A stretch of 64,000 bases of DNA from Bacillus sp. FJAT-44742. Lineage in GTDB: Bacteria; Bacillota; Bacilli; Bacillales; Marinococcaceae. Within the stretch, counting starts at the first letter, position 1. The number at the start of each line of letters is the position of its first letter. Below the pieces are notes generated by a model that saw only the letters and a program-made list of their open reading frames with translations, was not told where the DNA came from and made no database searches. Made by a program: the position numbers and the translations under genes. Shown in pieces: positions 52,454 through 61,475 of this stretch. Where the stretch lies: contig NZ_KZ454936.1 of assembly GCF_002797315.1 (NCBI RefSeq), forward strand, positions 1,301,133-1,365,132, in the 5' to 3' direction.

Positions 52454-52567
52454 TACCCTGCGAGTCCAGTTTATTAGAAGCACTTGAACCATTACCAAAT
52501 TTGGGCAAGGGTAAGCAGAAAGGGAGGATATAAAAAAAGTACCAAATATTTGAAAGGTGGTTGTGAA

Positions 52568-53224
52568 ATGGAATTTACCCCTGCGGATACGTTGAAAAAA
52601 GACTTTGAAGTGGAAGGAAGCTTTTACAACATTACCTTGCAAAACAAAGACCACCAATGCAGAAACCAAGCTAGAATCCTTCGAAAAGATATCAACGCCC
52701 CCTATACAAAAGATGCTGTTTTTATCCTTGTTAACCCTGGAAGCTGCACTCCTGCCGATCCATCCATCAAGATCCCTGCTATGATTAAAGATCTTCAAAC
52801 CCTCCCATTTGTCAAAGCAAAACCAGACCCTACCCAATATCAAATCATGAGACTGATGAACCGAAAAAACTGGAACTGCGTGTATATGATTAACTTATCT
52901 GATATTTGCGCAGGTAAAATAGACCTTTTTAAGGAAAAGCTTATGGAATTTCAAAGAAATGATTTTGAAGCTCACACTATTTTTTCAAAGGAAAGAAAAG
53001 AGGAACTGGGACGAATGGTATCAGACACCCCAAGGATCATTGCCGGGTGGGGTGCTAACAAGCTGATCCGGGAGCTTGCTCTTAACGTCTTACTTCATAT
53101 TGACAGGCCGCTATTCGGCATAAAGTATCATACACACCCTTTCTACAAACATCCTCGCCCTCAGCTAAAAGAAAAATCAATTGCCTGGTTAGAAGAAATA
53201 AGTCTGCAGCTGGCTGAAAGATAA
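52568..53224 (+). CDS. DUF1643-like protein
   Basis: This 218-residue protein begins at ATG 52568, behind AAAGGTGG. The blocks 'VFILVNPGSCTPADPSI', 'TQYQIMRLMNRKNWNCVYMINLSDICAG' and 'RIIAGWGANKLIRELAL' follow the DUF1643 layout (N-P-S..., then a Trp-containing 'vvNL' strand, then 'ii..WG'). The role is unknown. It sits at the entry of the restriction/helicase island, downstream of the broken WYL regulator. Confidence 0.6.
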   Translation: MEFTPADTLKKDFEVEGSFYNITLQNKDHQCRNQARILRKDINAPYTKDAVFILVNPGSCTPADPSIKIPAMIKDLQTLPFVKAKPDPTQYQIMRLMNRKNWNCVYMINLSDICAGKIDLFKEKLMEFQRNDFEAHTIFSKERKEELGRMVSDTPRIIAGWGANKLIRELALNVLLHIDRPLFGIKYHTHPFYKHPRPQLKEKSIAWLEEISLQLAER

Positions 53225-53268
53225 TAATTTAAAGCAGTGACCTGATGATCATTCTGAGGAGGCTTATG

Positions 53269-53751
53269 ATGAACCAAAATGAATTCGCTGAATACAAGAA
53301 AAAGAAGGCATACAGTCACCTGAAAGAGCATGTAAGGGAGTTTGAGGAGTACTAGGAATATTGTCTTATCAAAGATTACGAGTTTTTGAATGATGACATT
53401 TGTATTCATGCCGTTCTAGTTGCGGATGTCTTTGTCACTGTTCTCGAAACGAAAGAAAAGTTTGTCTTAGTCTCTCTTCTATTTTTCAAGCCCTATGAGG
53501 TAAGATACATCGCAAATTGGGTTGATTCCTATGTAGTATCTTATAATGAAAAAGACAGCAATGGATACTATGTGAAAAACGCCCTGAAGATTGAACAGGC
53601 AATTATCTATAATGGAAACGCCATCGCAGTCGTAGCGCGGGGAAAGAATAAAATCTATTATGACAACAATAAGTTACGAGAGTTTTATACCCCCCAAGAG
53701 CAATACAAAGAAATGATTAATACAGCAGATGCTAAAAAATTGATTTGTTAG
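53269..53751 (+). pseudogene. Unknown protein gene interrupted by an in-frame TAG
   Basis: From ATG 53269 (TGAGGAGG 7 nt upstream) the frame reads 'NQNEFAEYKKKKAYSHLKEH' up to TAG at 53353-53355. It then continues in the same frame to 53751 ('YCLIKDYEFLNDDICIHAVLVADVFVTVLE...'). The whole would be about 160 residues. The good ribosome site ahead of the short first part and the absence of any start soon after the TAG indicate one interrupted gene. I do not recognise the family. Confidence 0.6.
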
Positions 53752-53910
53752 AGGATTAGTAGGCTTCTATTTTGTTAAGTGTACGTCCTAGAAGAACCCA
53801 ATCACACATATTGGGTTCTTCTTTTTCATCCTTTGTCAAAACTTTGTTACAATAGGAAAAAGTATCTATTTAGTTTAGCTCCTACATTAAAACAAGAAGG
53901 GACCAGGGAC

Positions 53911-56379
53911 ATGGGACATTGGATATTTCAAGGAAATTCGGAACGATTTACGATCGATAAAGACAAGTTTCCAGATTTACATGACATCGATCAATATGTG
54001 GAAGAAGGAAGAATCATAGATTGGAGTGTCAGGCAAAGGCATTTTCAAAAAGACATCCAAATCGGTGATCATGTGTTTATTTGGCGGCCAGATGGGGAGG
54101 AGAAAAATACTGGCGGGATAATCGCATTATCAGAAGTGTTGACGGAGCCGTTTGGAAAAGAAGACGGAGTCCCGGTGGTAGAGCTTAAAGTTTTAGAATA
54201 TCGTTTAACGGAAGAGGAAGGGATGCTCCAAAGACATAGATTAAAGGATGTACCAGAAACCAAAGATTTACTTATTTTACGTGCTCCCCAAATGACCAAT
54301 TATAAACTGACAAATGATGAATATACTCGCCTAAAGAAGTTTTGGGACGATCCTGATTATGTAAAGGAGTCAGCGGAAAGACCTTTATTAGAGAATTATC
54401 TTCTCTATTATAAAAGAGAGAAGGATGAATTTTTAACAGAAATTAATTACATAACAGAGAGCTATCGTTATTTTCAACAATACAGAGATCCTCACTTTAT
54501 TAAAAGTATGGAGTGGGAGGATTTTCAGAAGATTGGCAGTCATGTACATGCTTACCGTATGGGGATCGCGCGCAGCCGAGCCTTTGGCCGCATGAACGCA
54601 CCTATAGAAAAATACAGAAACACCTTTTATTATCTTGTTCATGGAAGAGATCCGATAGAGGAAAGAATGGATAAGTTCTTGCATGATGCTGACTATAAGC
54701 TGTTTGGCATAGGAGCAAATGCATTAAGTGAGATTATAGGCAACGTGTTTCCTGAAAAGTACTGTTTGTATAACCAACGCGACAGAGTGGCTTTAGAAAA
54801 TGAACTAGGAATAGATCCTAAGTATCAAAGAGGGGATACATTCTCCCAGAAGTTTATCAAGTTTCAACATGCAATAAAAGAGCATCTAATCGCTGATAAA
54901 TATAGAGAATTGGTGGGGCGTCAAACTGAACTTCCGTTATATTATGAAGTTGATCAGTTTCTTAGTTTTGTTTATTCAAAAAGTAAACAAGCGCTACAAG
55001 ATGCAGAAGAAATGAAGGAACCGAGCTATTGGCTGATAGGCGCAGGTGAAAATCAGTTGGAGCAATATAAAAGTGGGCAACATATTTCTATCGGCTGGGA
55101 TGCTCTTGGTGATTTACGTAAGTTTAAGGACAAAAAAGAAATCAGTAAAGCACTAAAAGAAGCATACCCAGAAGAGCAAATCTCGGCAAACGACGCCCAG
55201 GGCATTGACCATTTCGTCCGTCAGGTAAAAGAAGGGGACTATGTGCTTATCAAGCACGGAGAAACAAGAGTTACAGCTGTAGGGGAAATCCTTTCACCTT
55301 ACCTGTTTGACAATGACAGGGTAGAAGACTCCTCATATAGAGAGGTGGAATGGTTAAGGATTGGTACGTGGGATACAAAAGATTTGCCAGTTACCACAAA
55401 AACACTTACTGATGTAACACCTTACAAAGAGTACATAAACTCCTTTCTAAACGACATAATGGTACAAGAAACCAACTCACCTTATGAAACTAACGGCCAG
55501 AAAAGATATGAAATTATCCATTACTCAAGTGAAGATATAGCTAAAGAGGTATTTATGGATCTGGAAAGAGTCGAAGATGCCATTGAGTCACTGGATTACA
55601 AGAAAAATATCATCCTTCAAGGACCCCCTGGTGTAGGAAAGACATTTGTTGCTAAACGGCTGGCTTATTTACATATGGAAAAGAAGCTTAATAGTCATGT
55701 AGAAATGGTGCAGTTCCATCAGTCTTATTCCTACGAAGAATTTATTCGAGGCTTTAAACCAAATGAGGAAGGCCAATTTACACTGCAGGATGGAGTCTTT
55801 TATTCTTTTTGTAAAAAGGCAGAAAAAGATCCTGATGAAAATTATTATTTTGTCATAGATGAAATGAACCGAGGGAATTTATCTAAAATATTTGGTGAAG
55901 TAATGATGCTCGTAGAAGCGGATAAGAGAGGACCTGAGTATGCAATTAAGCTTATTTATGGCAGTGAGGAAACCTTCTTTATCCCGGAAAATGTGTATAT
56001 TATTGCTACAATGAATACAGCTGATCGATCATTAGCGATGGTAGATTACGCGTTGAGAAGACGGTTTGCCTTTATTAATTTAGTACCTGGCTTTCATACA
56101 GACGCATTTGTCGACCATTTAAAAGAAAATGGAGTTACTGCTGGATTTATAGCAAGAATTAAAGCCTTTATGGATGAAGTCAATCAAGAAATTGCTGAGG
56201 ATGCTGTCAATTTAGGAAAAGGGTTTGTAATAGGGCATAGCTATTTTTGTCCAAGCGGAGAAGTTTCCGATGAGCAGACATGGTATGAGCGGGTCATTCG
56301 CTTAGAAATAGAACCTTTGCTCAAGGAGTACTGGTTCGACCAGGAGGAAAAGGTACATGACCTTATCAAACGAGCCTAG
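53911..56379 (+). CDS. McrB-like restriction GTPase with two EVE/PUA-like domains
   Basis: This is an 822-residue protein. An EVE domain comes first ('WIFQGNSERFTIDKDKF', 'IIDWSVRQ', 'IGDHVFIWRPDG'). A second EVE-like module lies at about 372-470 ('YWLIGAGENQLEQYKSGQHISIGWD', 'GDYVLIKHG'). An AAA+ McrB motor follows with Walker A 'GPPGVGKT' at about 571, Walker B 'FVIDEMNRGN' at about 650 and the McrB signature 'ATMNTADRS'. EVE domains recognise modified bases, so this is a type IV system that would cut DNA carrying modified cytosine or similar. ATG 53911 is favoured over a start at 53779. It overlaps the McrC gene by 23 nt. Confidence 0.9.
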   Translation: MGHWIFQGNSERFTIDKDKFPDLHDIDQYVEEGRIIDWSVRQRHFQKDIQIGDHVFIWRPDGEEKNTGGIIALSEVLTEPFGKEDGVPVVELKVLEYRLTEEEGMLQRHRLKDVPETKDLLILRAPQMTNYKLTNDEYTRLKKFWDDPDYVKESAERPLLENYLLYYKREKDEFLTEINYITESYRYFQQYRDPHFIKSMEWEDFQKIGSHVHAYRMGIARSRAFGRMNAPIEKYRNTFYYLVHGRDPIEERMDKFLHDADYKLFGIGANALSEIIGNVFPEKYCLYNQRDRVALENELGIDPKYQRGDTFSQKFIKFQHAIKEHLIADKYRELVGRQTELPLYYEVDQFLSFVYSKSKQALQDAEEMKEPSYWLIGAGENQLEQYKSGQHISIGWDALGDLRKFKDKKEISKALKEAYPEEQISANDAQGIDHFVRQVKEGDYVLIKHGETRVTAVGEILSPYLFDNDRVEDSSYREVEWLRIGTWDTKDLPVTTKTLTDVTPYKEYINSFLNDIMVQETNSPYETNGQKRYEIIHYSSEDIAKEVFMDLERVEDAIESLDYKKNIILQGPPGVGKTFVAKRLAYLHMEKKLNSHVEMVQFHQSYSYEEFIRGFKPNEEGQFTLQDGVFYSFCKKAEKDPDENYYFVIDEMNRGNLSKIFGEVMMLVEADKRGPEYAIKLIYGSEETFFIPENVYIIATMNTADRSLAMVDYALRRRFAFINLVPGFHTDAFVDHLKENGVTAGFIARIKAFMDEVNQEIAEDAVNLGKGFVIGHSYFCPSGEVSDEQTWYERVIRLEIEPLLKEYWFDQEEKVHDLIKRA

Positions 56380-57397
56380 CAAAGTCCCTATTAAAAACTT
56401 ATATTATATGCTTGTCTATGCCTGGGACCATCCCTACGAAAAAAATCTTATTTCAGTCTACGAAGAGGATGAAAAGGATCTAATTAATCTTTTAAGTAAA
56501 GTCCTTATAGGAAAAGTTCAATCTCTTATCAAGAGAGGATTCTACAAAGAATACATGGAAGAAGAAGAAGAGTCAGACATAATAAGAGGAAAGATCCTTT
56601 TCCAAAAATCCATAAATACCTTTTCCTATAAAAGAGGGAGAATGCATATACAGCATGAAGAGATGTCAACAGATATTCTCCATAACCAAATCATTAAAGC
56701 AACGTTATTTACTCTTCTAACACATGTCCAGCTTGAAAGAAAATATAAAGAAGAAATTAAAGGCATTACCGCCTATTTTACCAGGGTTTCATTGATTAAA
56801 TTGAATAATAAGTTATTCCAAGAGATCAGGATCCACCGTAATAACCAACATTATAAATTTATTTTACAGATCTGCAGGTTCTTATATGAAACGTCTTTCT
56901 TGAATGAAGGAGAAAGAGACATTCAGTTTCATGACTTAAATAGAGAGCACTATCAGCTGGCAAGACTGTTTGAAAGCTTTGTTAAAAACTTCTACCGAAA
57001 AGAAATTACAGGTTCAAATGCAAGAAGTGAGTCCTTGTACTGGCCTGCAGAAGGTGATAACATATCCTCTCTTCCAAAGATGAAAACAGACATTTCCTTA
57101 GAAGTAGGAAACAAGAAATTCATCATAGATACAAAGTTTTATAAAGACACGTTTAGTACACAATGGTACAAAGAAACCGTAAGGAGCAGCCATCTCTATC
57201 AACTGTTTGCCTACTTGAAGAACGATGAATACTACACAGGGAACAAAGCCACCGGAATTCTACTGTATCCTAGAATCGATAAAGACATTACCTGGATCTA
57301 TCATATCCATGAGTTTGAAATTATCATTTGTACACTAGATTTAATGAAACCTTGGAAAAAAATACACGAACGATTGCTTGATGTTATTAATAAGTAA
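56357..57397 (+). CDS. McrC-like nuclease subunit of type IV restriction system
   Basis: This 346-residue protein starts inside the McrB-like gene. It has the McrC N-terminal pattern ('VPIKNLYYMLVYAWDHP', as in LlaJI/McrC relatives) and a C-terminal PD-(D/E)xK nuclease core ('MKTDISLEVGNKKFIIDTKFY', with Asp and D-T-K at about 243 and 257-259, then 'SHLYQLFAYL'). McrC stimulates the McrB motor and cuts DNA. The overlap implies coupled, roughly balanced synthesis. Confidence 0.9.
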   Translation: MTLSNEPSKVPIKNLYYMLVYAWDHPYEKNLISVYEEDEKDLINLLSKVLIGKVQSLIKRGFYKEYMEEEEESDIIRGKILFQKSINTFSYKRGRMHIQHEEMSTDILHNQIIKATLFTLLTHVQLERKYKEEIKGITAYFTRVSLIKLNNKLFQEIRIHRNNQHYKFILQICRFLYETSFLNEGERDIQFHDLNREHYQLARLFESFVKNFYRKEITGSNARSESLYWPAEGDNISSLPKMKTDISLEVGNKKFIIDTKFYKDTFSTQWYKETVRSSHLYQLFAYLKNDEYYTGNKATGILLYPRIDKDITWIYHIHEFEIIICTLDLMKPWKKIHERLLDVINK

Positions 57398-57583
57398 TAG
57401 TAGCATTCTCAAATGAATTGCTAATAAAATGTGAATTTTTCCCTTCATGTGGGGGGATTTCACTGATAAACAAGTGAAGGTAACTATAGGGATTTTTAAT
57501 TAAAGTGAAGGAATTACTATATTTGATAAAAGCAATAGAGAATGTAAAATATTATAATAGAAGGTAAAGAAGGAGTGATTGGA

Positions 57584-57910
57584 ATGCCTATTTACAATAA
57601 ACTAGTAAGAGATCACATACCAAGCATTATTGAGAGCAGTGGGAAAAGTTTTGAAATCCGTAATCTTTCAAAGCAAGAATATATGCAGGAAGCAAGGAAA
57701 AAGCTTCAAGAGGAGCTAAATGAATATCTTGAGACTTCCAATGATGAAGAGGCAGTAGATGAATTAGCTGATATCCTTGAACTCCTTTATGCATTATCCA
57801 AACAGCATGGAAGTTCCCCTGAAAAGTTAGAAGAAGCAAGAGCAATAAAAGCAAAATCAAGAGGAGGATTCGAGGAAAAGATATTCTTAGTGAGCGTTGA
57901 AGATGAGTGA
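57584..57910 (+). CDS. MazG-like nucleotide pyrophosphohydrolase
   Basis: This 108-residue protein contains 'YNKLVRDHIPSIIESSGKSFEIRNL' and the all-alpha NTP pyrophosphatase metal motif 'EELNEYLE...DEEAVDELADILELLYAL' (ExxE then ExxD). It should hydrolyse a nucleoside triphosphate or similar. ATG 57584 follows AAGGAGTG. Its stop overlaps the start of the PLD-helicase gene (GATGAGTGA), so the two are coupled. In this setting nucleotide depletion or alarmone clearance during infection is possible (inference). Confidence 0.85.
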   Translation: MPIYNKLVRDHIPSIIESSGKSFEIRNLSKQEYMQEARKKLQEELNEYLETSNDEEAVDELADILELLYALSKQHGSSPEKLEEARAIKAKSRGGFEEKIFLVSVEDE

Positions 57911-60353
57911 CATTCAATTACATACAAATGGCTTAGAACATGAACTGTATTCCTCTTGTAATCATGCAGAAAGCATACTTATTTTAACATCTTTTGTAAT
58001 GAAGTCAGGTGTTGCTCTGTTAAAGCCAACATTACAACAAGCAGCTGCTGAAAAGAAGGAAATTAAAATATGTGCGGGGGATTACTTATATGTTACTCAG
58101 CCTGAAGCTTTAGAAGAGTTGTTACATATCTCACCTAGGTTAGAGATTAGACTATGGAGAAGTAGGGGGCGCTCCTTTCACCCAAAGGCATATTTATTCA
58201 GTAATGAAGAAGATGAAGGGAAAATGATCATCGGATCATCCAACATGTCTAGATCTGCCTTAACTAGTGGGATTGAATGGAATCTGTCAGTTCCTTCTTC
58301 CAAGGCACCTGCAACCTTTAACGAGGCTGTAGAACAGTTTTTATATGTTTTTTATCATGAACAAACCGTACCATTAAATAGGGAAACATTGTCAACATAC
58401 AAATACAATTATGAAAGATTTCATAAAGAACATCCTAATTTTACAAAAAAGTGGACTGAACGTGAGGAAGCAGGTGCAATGCTTCCTTATACAGTACCAA
58501 TGGATGGTTCAAAAGAAGTAAGTGAAAAGGTGAGCAAGTATAGTACTAATCATTTGGTACCACGACTTGCTCAAAAGGAAGCTTTGGAAGCATTACAAAG
58601 TGCGCAAGAAGAAGGCTATCAAAAAGCAATGGTTGTCATGGCAACAGGATTAGGAAAAACATATCTTGCTGGTTTTTTCGCAAAGCCATACAAAAGAGTA
58701 TTGTTTGTTGCGCATAGAGAAGAAATTTTAAAACAAGCTCAAGCTTCTTTTGAACAAATATATAAGGATCGTACAACAGGTCTGTTTTTTGCTTCAGAAA
58801 AAGAAAGGGAAGCTGATTTTATATTTGGTTCTATCTTTACCTTATCCTTAGAAAAACATTTAAAGTCATTTAACCCTTATGACTTTGATTTAATAATAAT
58901 AGATGAGTTTCATCATGCTGCAGCCAAATCATATAATAATGTCATTGAATATTTTAATCCTAAGTTTTTGTTAGGGTTAACTGCTACTCCAGATAGAAGA
59001 GATGGGAAGGACGTTTATGCCTTATGCGATGGGAATGTAGCTTATCAGCTCCACTTCCTTGAAGCAATTAGGAGGGGATGGTTATCTCCTTTTCACTATG
59101 TAGGTATTTACGATGATACGGACTATTCCCAGATTACTTGGCTAGGAAATCGGTACGATGATGAGGAATTATTGGGTGCACAAATGCGAGAAGAAACGGC
59201 AGGTAACATTTATCAATCCTGGTTAAAGAATAAACAAACTAGAACATTAGCCTTTTGTTCCTCCATTAAACAAGCGAACTTTCTTAATAAATATTTTAGA
59301 GAAAAAGGTATTCGCTCAGCCTGTGTAAGTTCTCATACCCAGGATATAAACAGAAGTGAAGCAATTGAAAAGATATCAGATGGTTCTTTAGATATTATCT
59401 TTTCTGTAGATTTATTTAATGAAGGAACAGATATCCCTTCCTTAGACACGCTCCTTTTTGTGCGGCCAACAGAATCTTTAACTATATTCACTCAGCAAAT
59501 AGGGCGAGGCCTCCGCTTAAGTGAGGATAAGGATAAATGTGTGGTAATAGATCTGATTGGAAACTATAGAAACGCTGATTTGAAACTTTCTTTAATAGAT
59601 ACTAGAACAGAAGAAGAAAAACGGAAAAGAAAGAGTGATGTCTTGCCTGTTGTGCCCGAAAACTGTTCAGTGAACTTTGAGCTAAAAGCTATTCATTTAT
59701 TAGAAGAGTTTAAAAAGAAACGACAGCCCAGAAAACATATCTTGAAAGAAACGTATTTAGAATTAAAAGAAGAAATTGGTCGTCGACCTACGTATTTAGA
59801 ATTACACCTTCAAGGGGCAAGACCTTCAAAGGAGTATAAACAGGAGTTCAAATCGTATCCAGGATTTTTACACTGGGCTAACGAATTAAATAATGAAGAA
59901 AAAGAAGCATTCCAAAAGAATCGAGAATGGTTTGAGGAAGTAGAAAAAACGGGGATGAATAAAAGCTATAAAATGGTCCTCTTAAAAGTAATGCTTGATA
60001 GAGGTGTACAACAGTGGGCTACACCAATTGCCCCAGAAGAAGCAGCTTACGGTTTTCATAAGTACCTTACAGAAAAAGAATATAGAAAGAAAATAGACTT
60101 CTCTGACAAGACAACAAGTAAGCTTTCTCTTTTTAATGAAAAGGATGTTGCTAGCCTTATCGCAAGAATGCCGATGACAAAATGGGCAGGAAGTGGAAAA
60201 GGTCTAGTACTTTTCGAAGAAGGGAAGTTTTTTGTTAAAATAAATTCACCAGACAATTTGATTGTTTATGAATGGACAAAGCAAATAGTTGAGTATCGAT
60301 TACACTATTATTTTGAGAGAAAAGATAAATTAAGAGAAGGGATAATAAATTAA
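57903..60353 (+). CDS. PLD-nuclease/SF2 helicase fusion protein
   Basis: This is an 816-residue protein. The N-terminal phospholipase D-type nuclease domain has one HxK motif ('SFHPKAYLF' at about 92, then 'IIGSSNMSRSAL'). An SF2 helicase follows: motif I 'ATGLGKT' (about 250), motif II 'IIDEFHH', motif III 'GLTATP' and motif VI 'QQIGRGLR' (about 530). The C-terminal region of about 230 residues ends in a beta-rich part like DUF3427-type helicases. A single HxK implies dimerisation to form the nuclease site. With the coupled MazG-like gene it is a strong candidate defence module. Confidence 0.9.
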   Translation: MSDIQLHTNGLEHELYSSCNHAESILILTSFVMKSGVALLKPTLQQAAAEKKEIKICAGDYLYVTQPEALEELLHISPRLEIRLWRSRGRSFHPKAYLFSNEEDEGKMIIGSSNMSRSALTSGIEWNLSVPSSKAPATFNEAVEQFLYVFYHEQTVPLNRETLSTYKYNYERFHKEHPNFTKKWTEREEAGAMLPYTVPMDGSKEVSEKVSKYSTNHLVPRLAQKEALEALQSAQEEGYQKAMVVMATGLGKTYLAGFFAKPYKRVLFVAHREEILKQAQASFEQIYKDRTTGLFFASEKEREADFIFGSIFTLSLEKHLKSFNPYDFDLIIIDEFHHAAAKSYNNVIEYFNPKFLLGLTATPDRRDGKDVYALCDGNVAYQLHFLEAIRRGWLSPFHYVGIYDDTDYSQITWLGNRYDDEELLGAQMREETAGNIYQSWLKNKQTRTLAFCSSIKQANFLNKYFREKGIRSACVSSHTQDINRSEAIEKISDGSLDIIFSVDLFNEGTDIPSLDTLLFVRPTESLTIFTQQIGRGLRLSEDKDKCVVIDLIGNYRNADLKLSLIDTRTEEEKRKRKSDVLPVVPENCSVNFELKAIHLLEEFKKKRQPRKHILKETYLELKEEIGRRPTYLELHLQGARPSKEYKQEFKSYPGFLHWANELNNEEKEAFQKNREWFEEVEKTGMNKSYKMVLLKVMLDRGVQQWATPIAPEEAAYGFHKYLTEKEYRKKIDFSDKTTSKLSLFNEKDVASLIARMPMTKWAGSGKGLVLFEEGKFFVKINSPDNLIVYEWTKQIVEYRLHYYFERKDKLREGIIN

Positions 60354-60492
60354 AGTTTTCATACATAAAGAGAAATATTAAATTATCTTCTATTGAGGTT
60401 GTATGGGCGGCATGATGTAATGTCGCTTACCATCCCCTTATGTAACAAGGGATTCCTTGTTCTTAGGAAAGGGAATAGGAGAAACCAATAAA

Positions 60493-60795
60493 ATGGAAAA
60501 CAAAAAAGAAAATTTAATAAAAGCCTACTCATACATATACGACATTGAAACAATTTTGAGAAAAGAGTTCACATCAAATGCTCCTTCATTGAGTTTTAAA
60601 AAGGACTTATCATTCTGGCAACTGATTTCTTTACAATTAGATTATGATAACCTCTCCATTTCAGGTGGTGATAAACAAAAGCTTCGTCGAACGGTTTCAA
60701 TCAGAAATAAGGTGTGCCATATGAAACCTATCACATACCAAGAGCTTATGATGCTTAAGCAAGTACATTCCTCATTAAAGAACCTGCATAGCTAA
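60493..60795 (+). CDS. Small HEPN-like protein (candidate RNase)
   Basis: This 100-residue helical protein carries 'SIRNKVCHMKP', that is R71-N-K-V-C-H76. This fits the R-x4-6-H catalytic motif of HEPN ribonucleases, often written RNxxxH. The preceding helix 'LSFWQLISLQLDYDNLSI' also fits. ATG 60493 lies about 12 nt after AGGAG, which is long. It follows the PLD-helicase gene and closes the defence island. The HEPN call is based on the motif and length only. Confidence 0.55.
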   Translation: MENKKENLIKAYSYIYDIETILRKEFTSNAPSLSFKKDLSFWQLISLQLDYDNLSISGGDKQKLRRTVSIRNKVCHMKPITYQELMMLKQVHSSLKNLHS

Positions 60796-61174
60796 TCAAA
60801 CAAAACCTAAATGTACTGTATTACTTCTATAAGGCTTAAAAGATGGTGTTATTGAAACGAAAAAGTCAGTTTCTTGCTTTAATAGAGAGAGTAACTCTTA
60901 TTTAAAAAATGTGCTCCACTTTCAAATTTATTTAAATAGAGTAATTCTAATTTCTCAATTAGCCACACACCTTTGATTAATAAAAGTGATCGTAAAGAGA
61001 GATCCCACCGTGTTTAAAAGAGTAATGAGGGAAGTCTGTTGAAGAATTAGCAGGGATCTTACCCACTTTGGCGTTAATGTAATACATCATTACCAATCTT
61101 CTCAACGACTCGTTTATTGTACCTAAGATAAAGAGACCCTTTCAAAGATAATAGAATACAAGTCTTTTTGTTGA

Positions 61175-61206
61175 TAATCGTTTCATAAAAGAAACGGTTT
61201 TTTTGT
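61175..61206 (+). terminator. Weak Rho-independent terminator
   Basis: A 6-bp stem CGTTTC-ATAAAA-GAAACG is followed by GGTTTTTTT. Confidence 0.6.
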
Positions 61207-61321
61207 CCTTTCCTAAGTTGCTAGCATTGAGAAGAAAACCACTGAAAATATCTCTATAATACTAATTCCTGACAAAGAAAGTATAAACTCTCCTATCTTT
61301 GATTCTAATTTTACAGAGAAA

Positions 61322-61335
61322 TGTAAGCGCTAACA
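61322..61335. promoter_or_regulatory. CcpA cre-like site upstream of the diol dehydratase operon
   Basis: TGTAAGCGCTAACA fits the consensus TGWAANCGNTNWCA of catabolite-responsive elements and is 154 nt before the pduC-like start. It implies carbon catabolite control of diol/glycerol use. Confidence 0.75.
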
Positions 61336-61475
61336 TTTTATATTTAAATAAGGAGTTAAACATTTTTTCCATTTAGCCACGATTAGTCTGAGTGAAAGAG
61401 GATGAACTTTTGAAACTTTTGGAGTTGAGTAGGGCTGCCGGAATGTAATGCTAATAAAGTATAAGGGGTGTTGGT

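Larger units (their letters stand above)
60796..61475. other. Intergenic region between defence island and diol dehydratase genes
   Basis: About 680 bp contain no gene. A short hairpin (CGTTTC paired with GAAACG, 61179-61196) with a T-rich tail lies in the middle and may end transcription. A cre-like site lies at 61322. I looked for, and did not see, a clear cobalamin riboswitch. Confidence 0.5.

Noticed and set aside
51836-53355. Genome-wide TAG recoding (pyrrolysine or amber suppression)
   Set aside because: Many intact genes in the window end in TAG (for example at 20761, 38084, 42161, 48748 and 56379), and no pyl or methylamine methyltransferase genes are present. Local decay is more likely.
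60796-61475. Cobalamin riboswitch before the B12-dependent dehydratase
   Set aside because: I could not find a convincing B12-box or the expected stem architecture; only a cre-like site and a weak terminator are visible.
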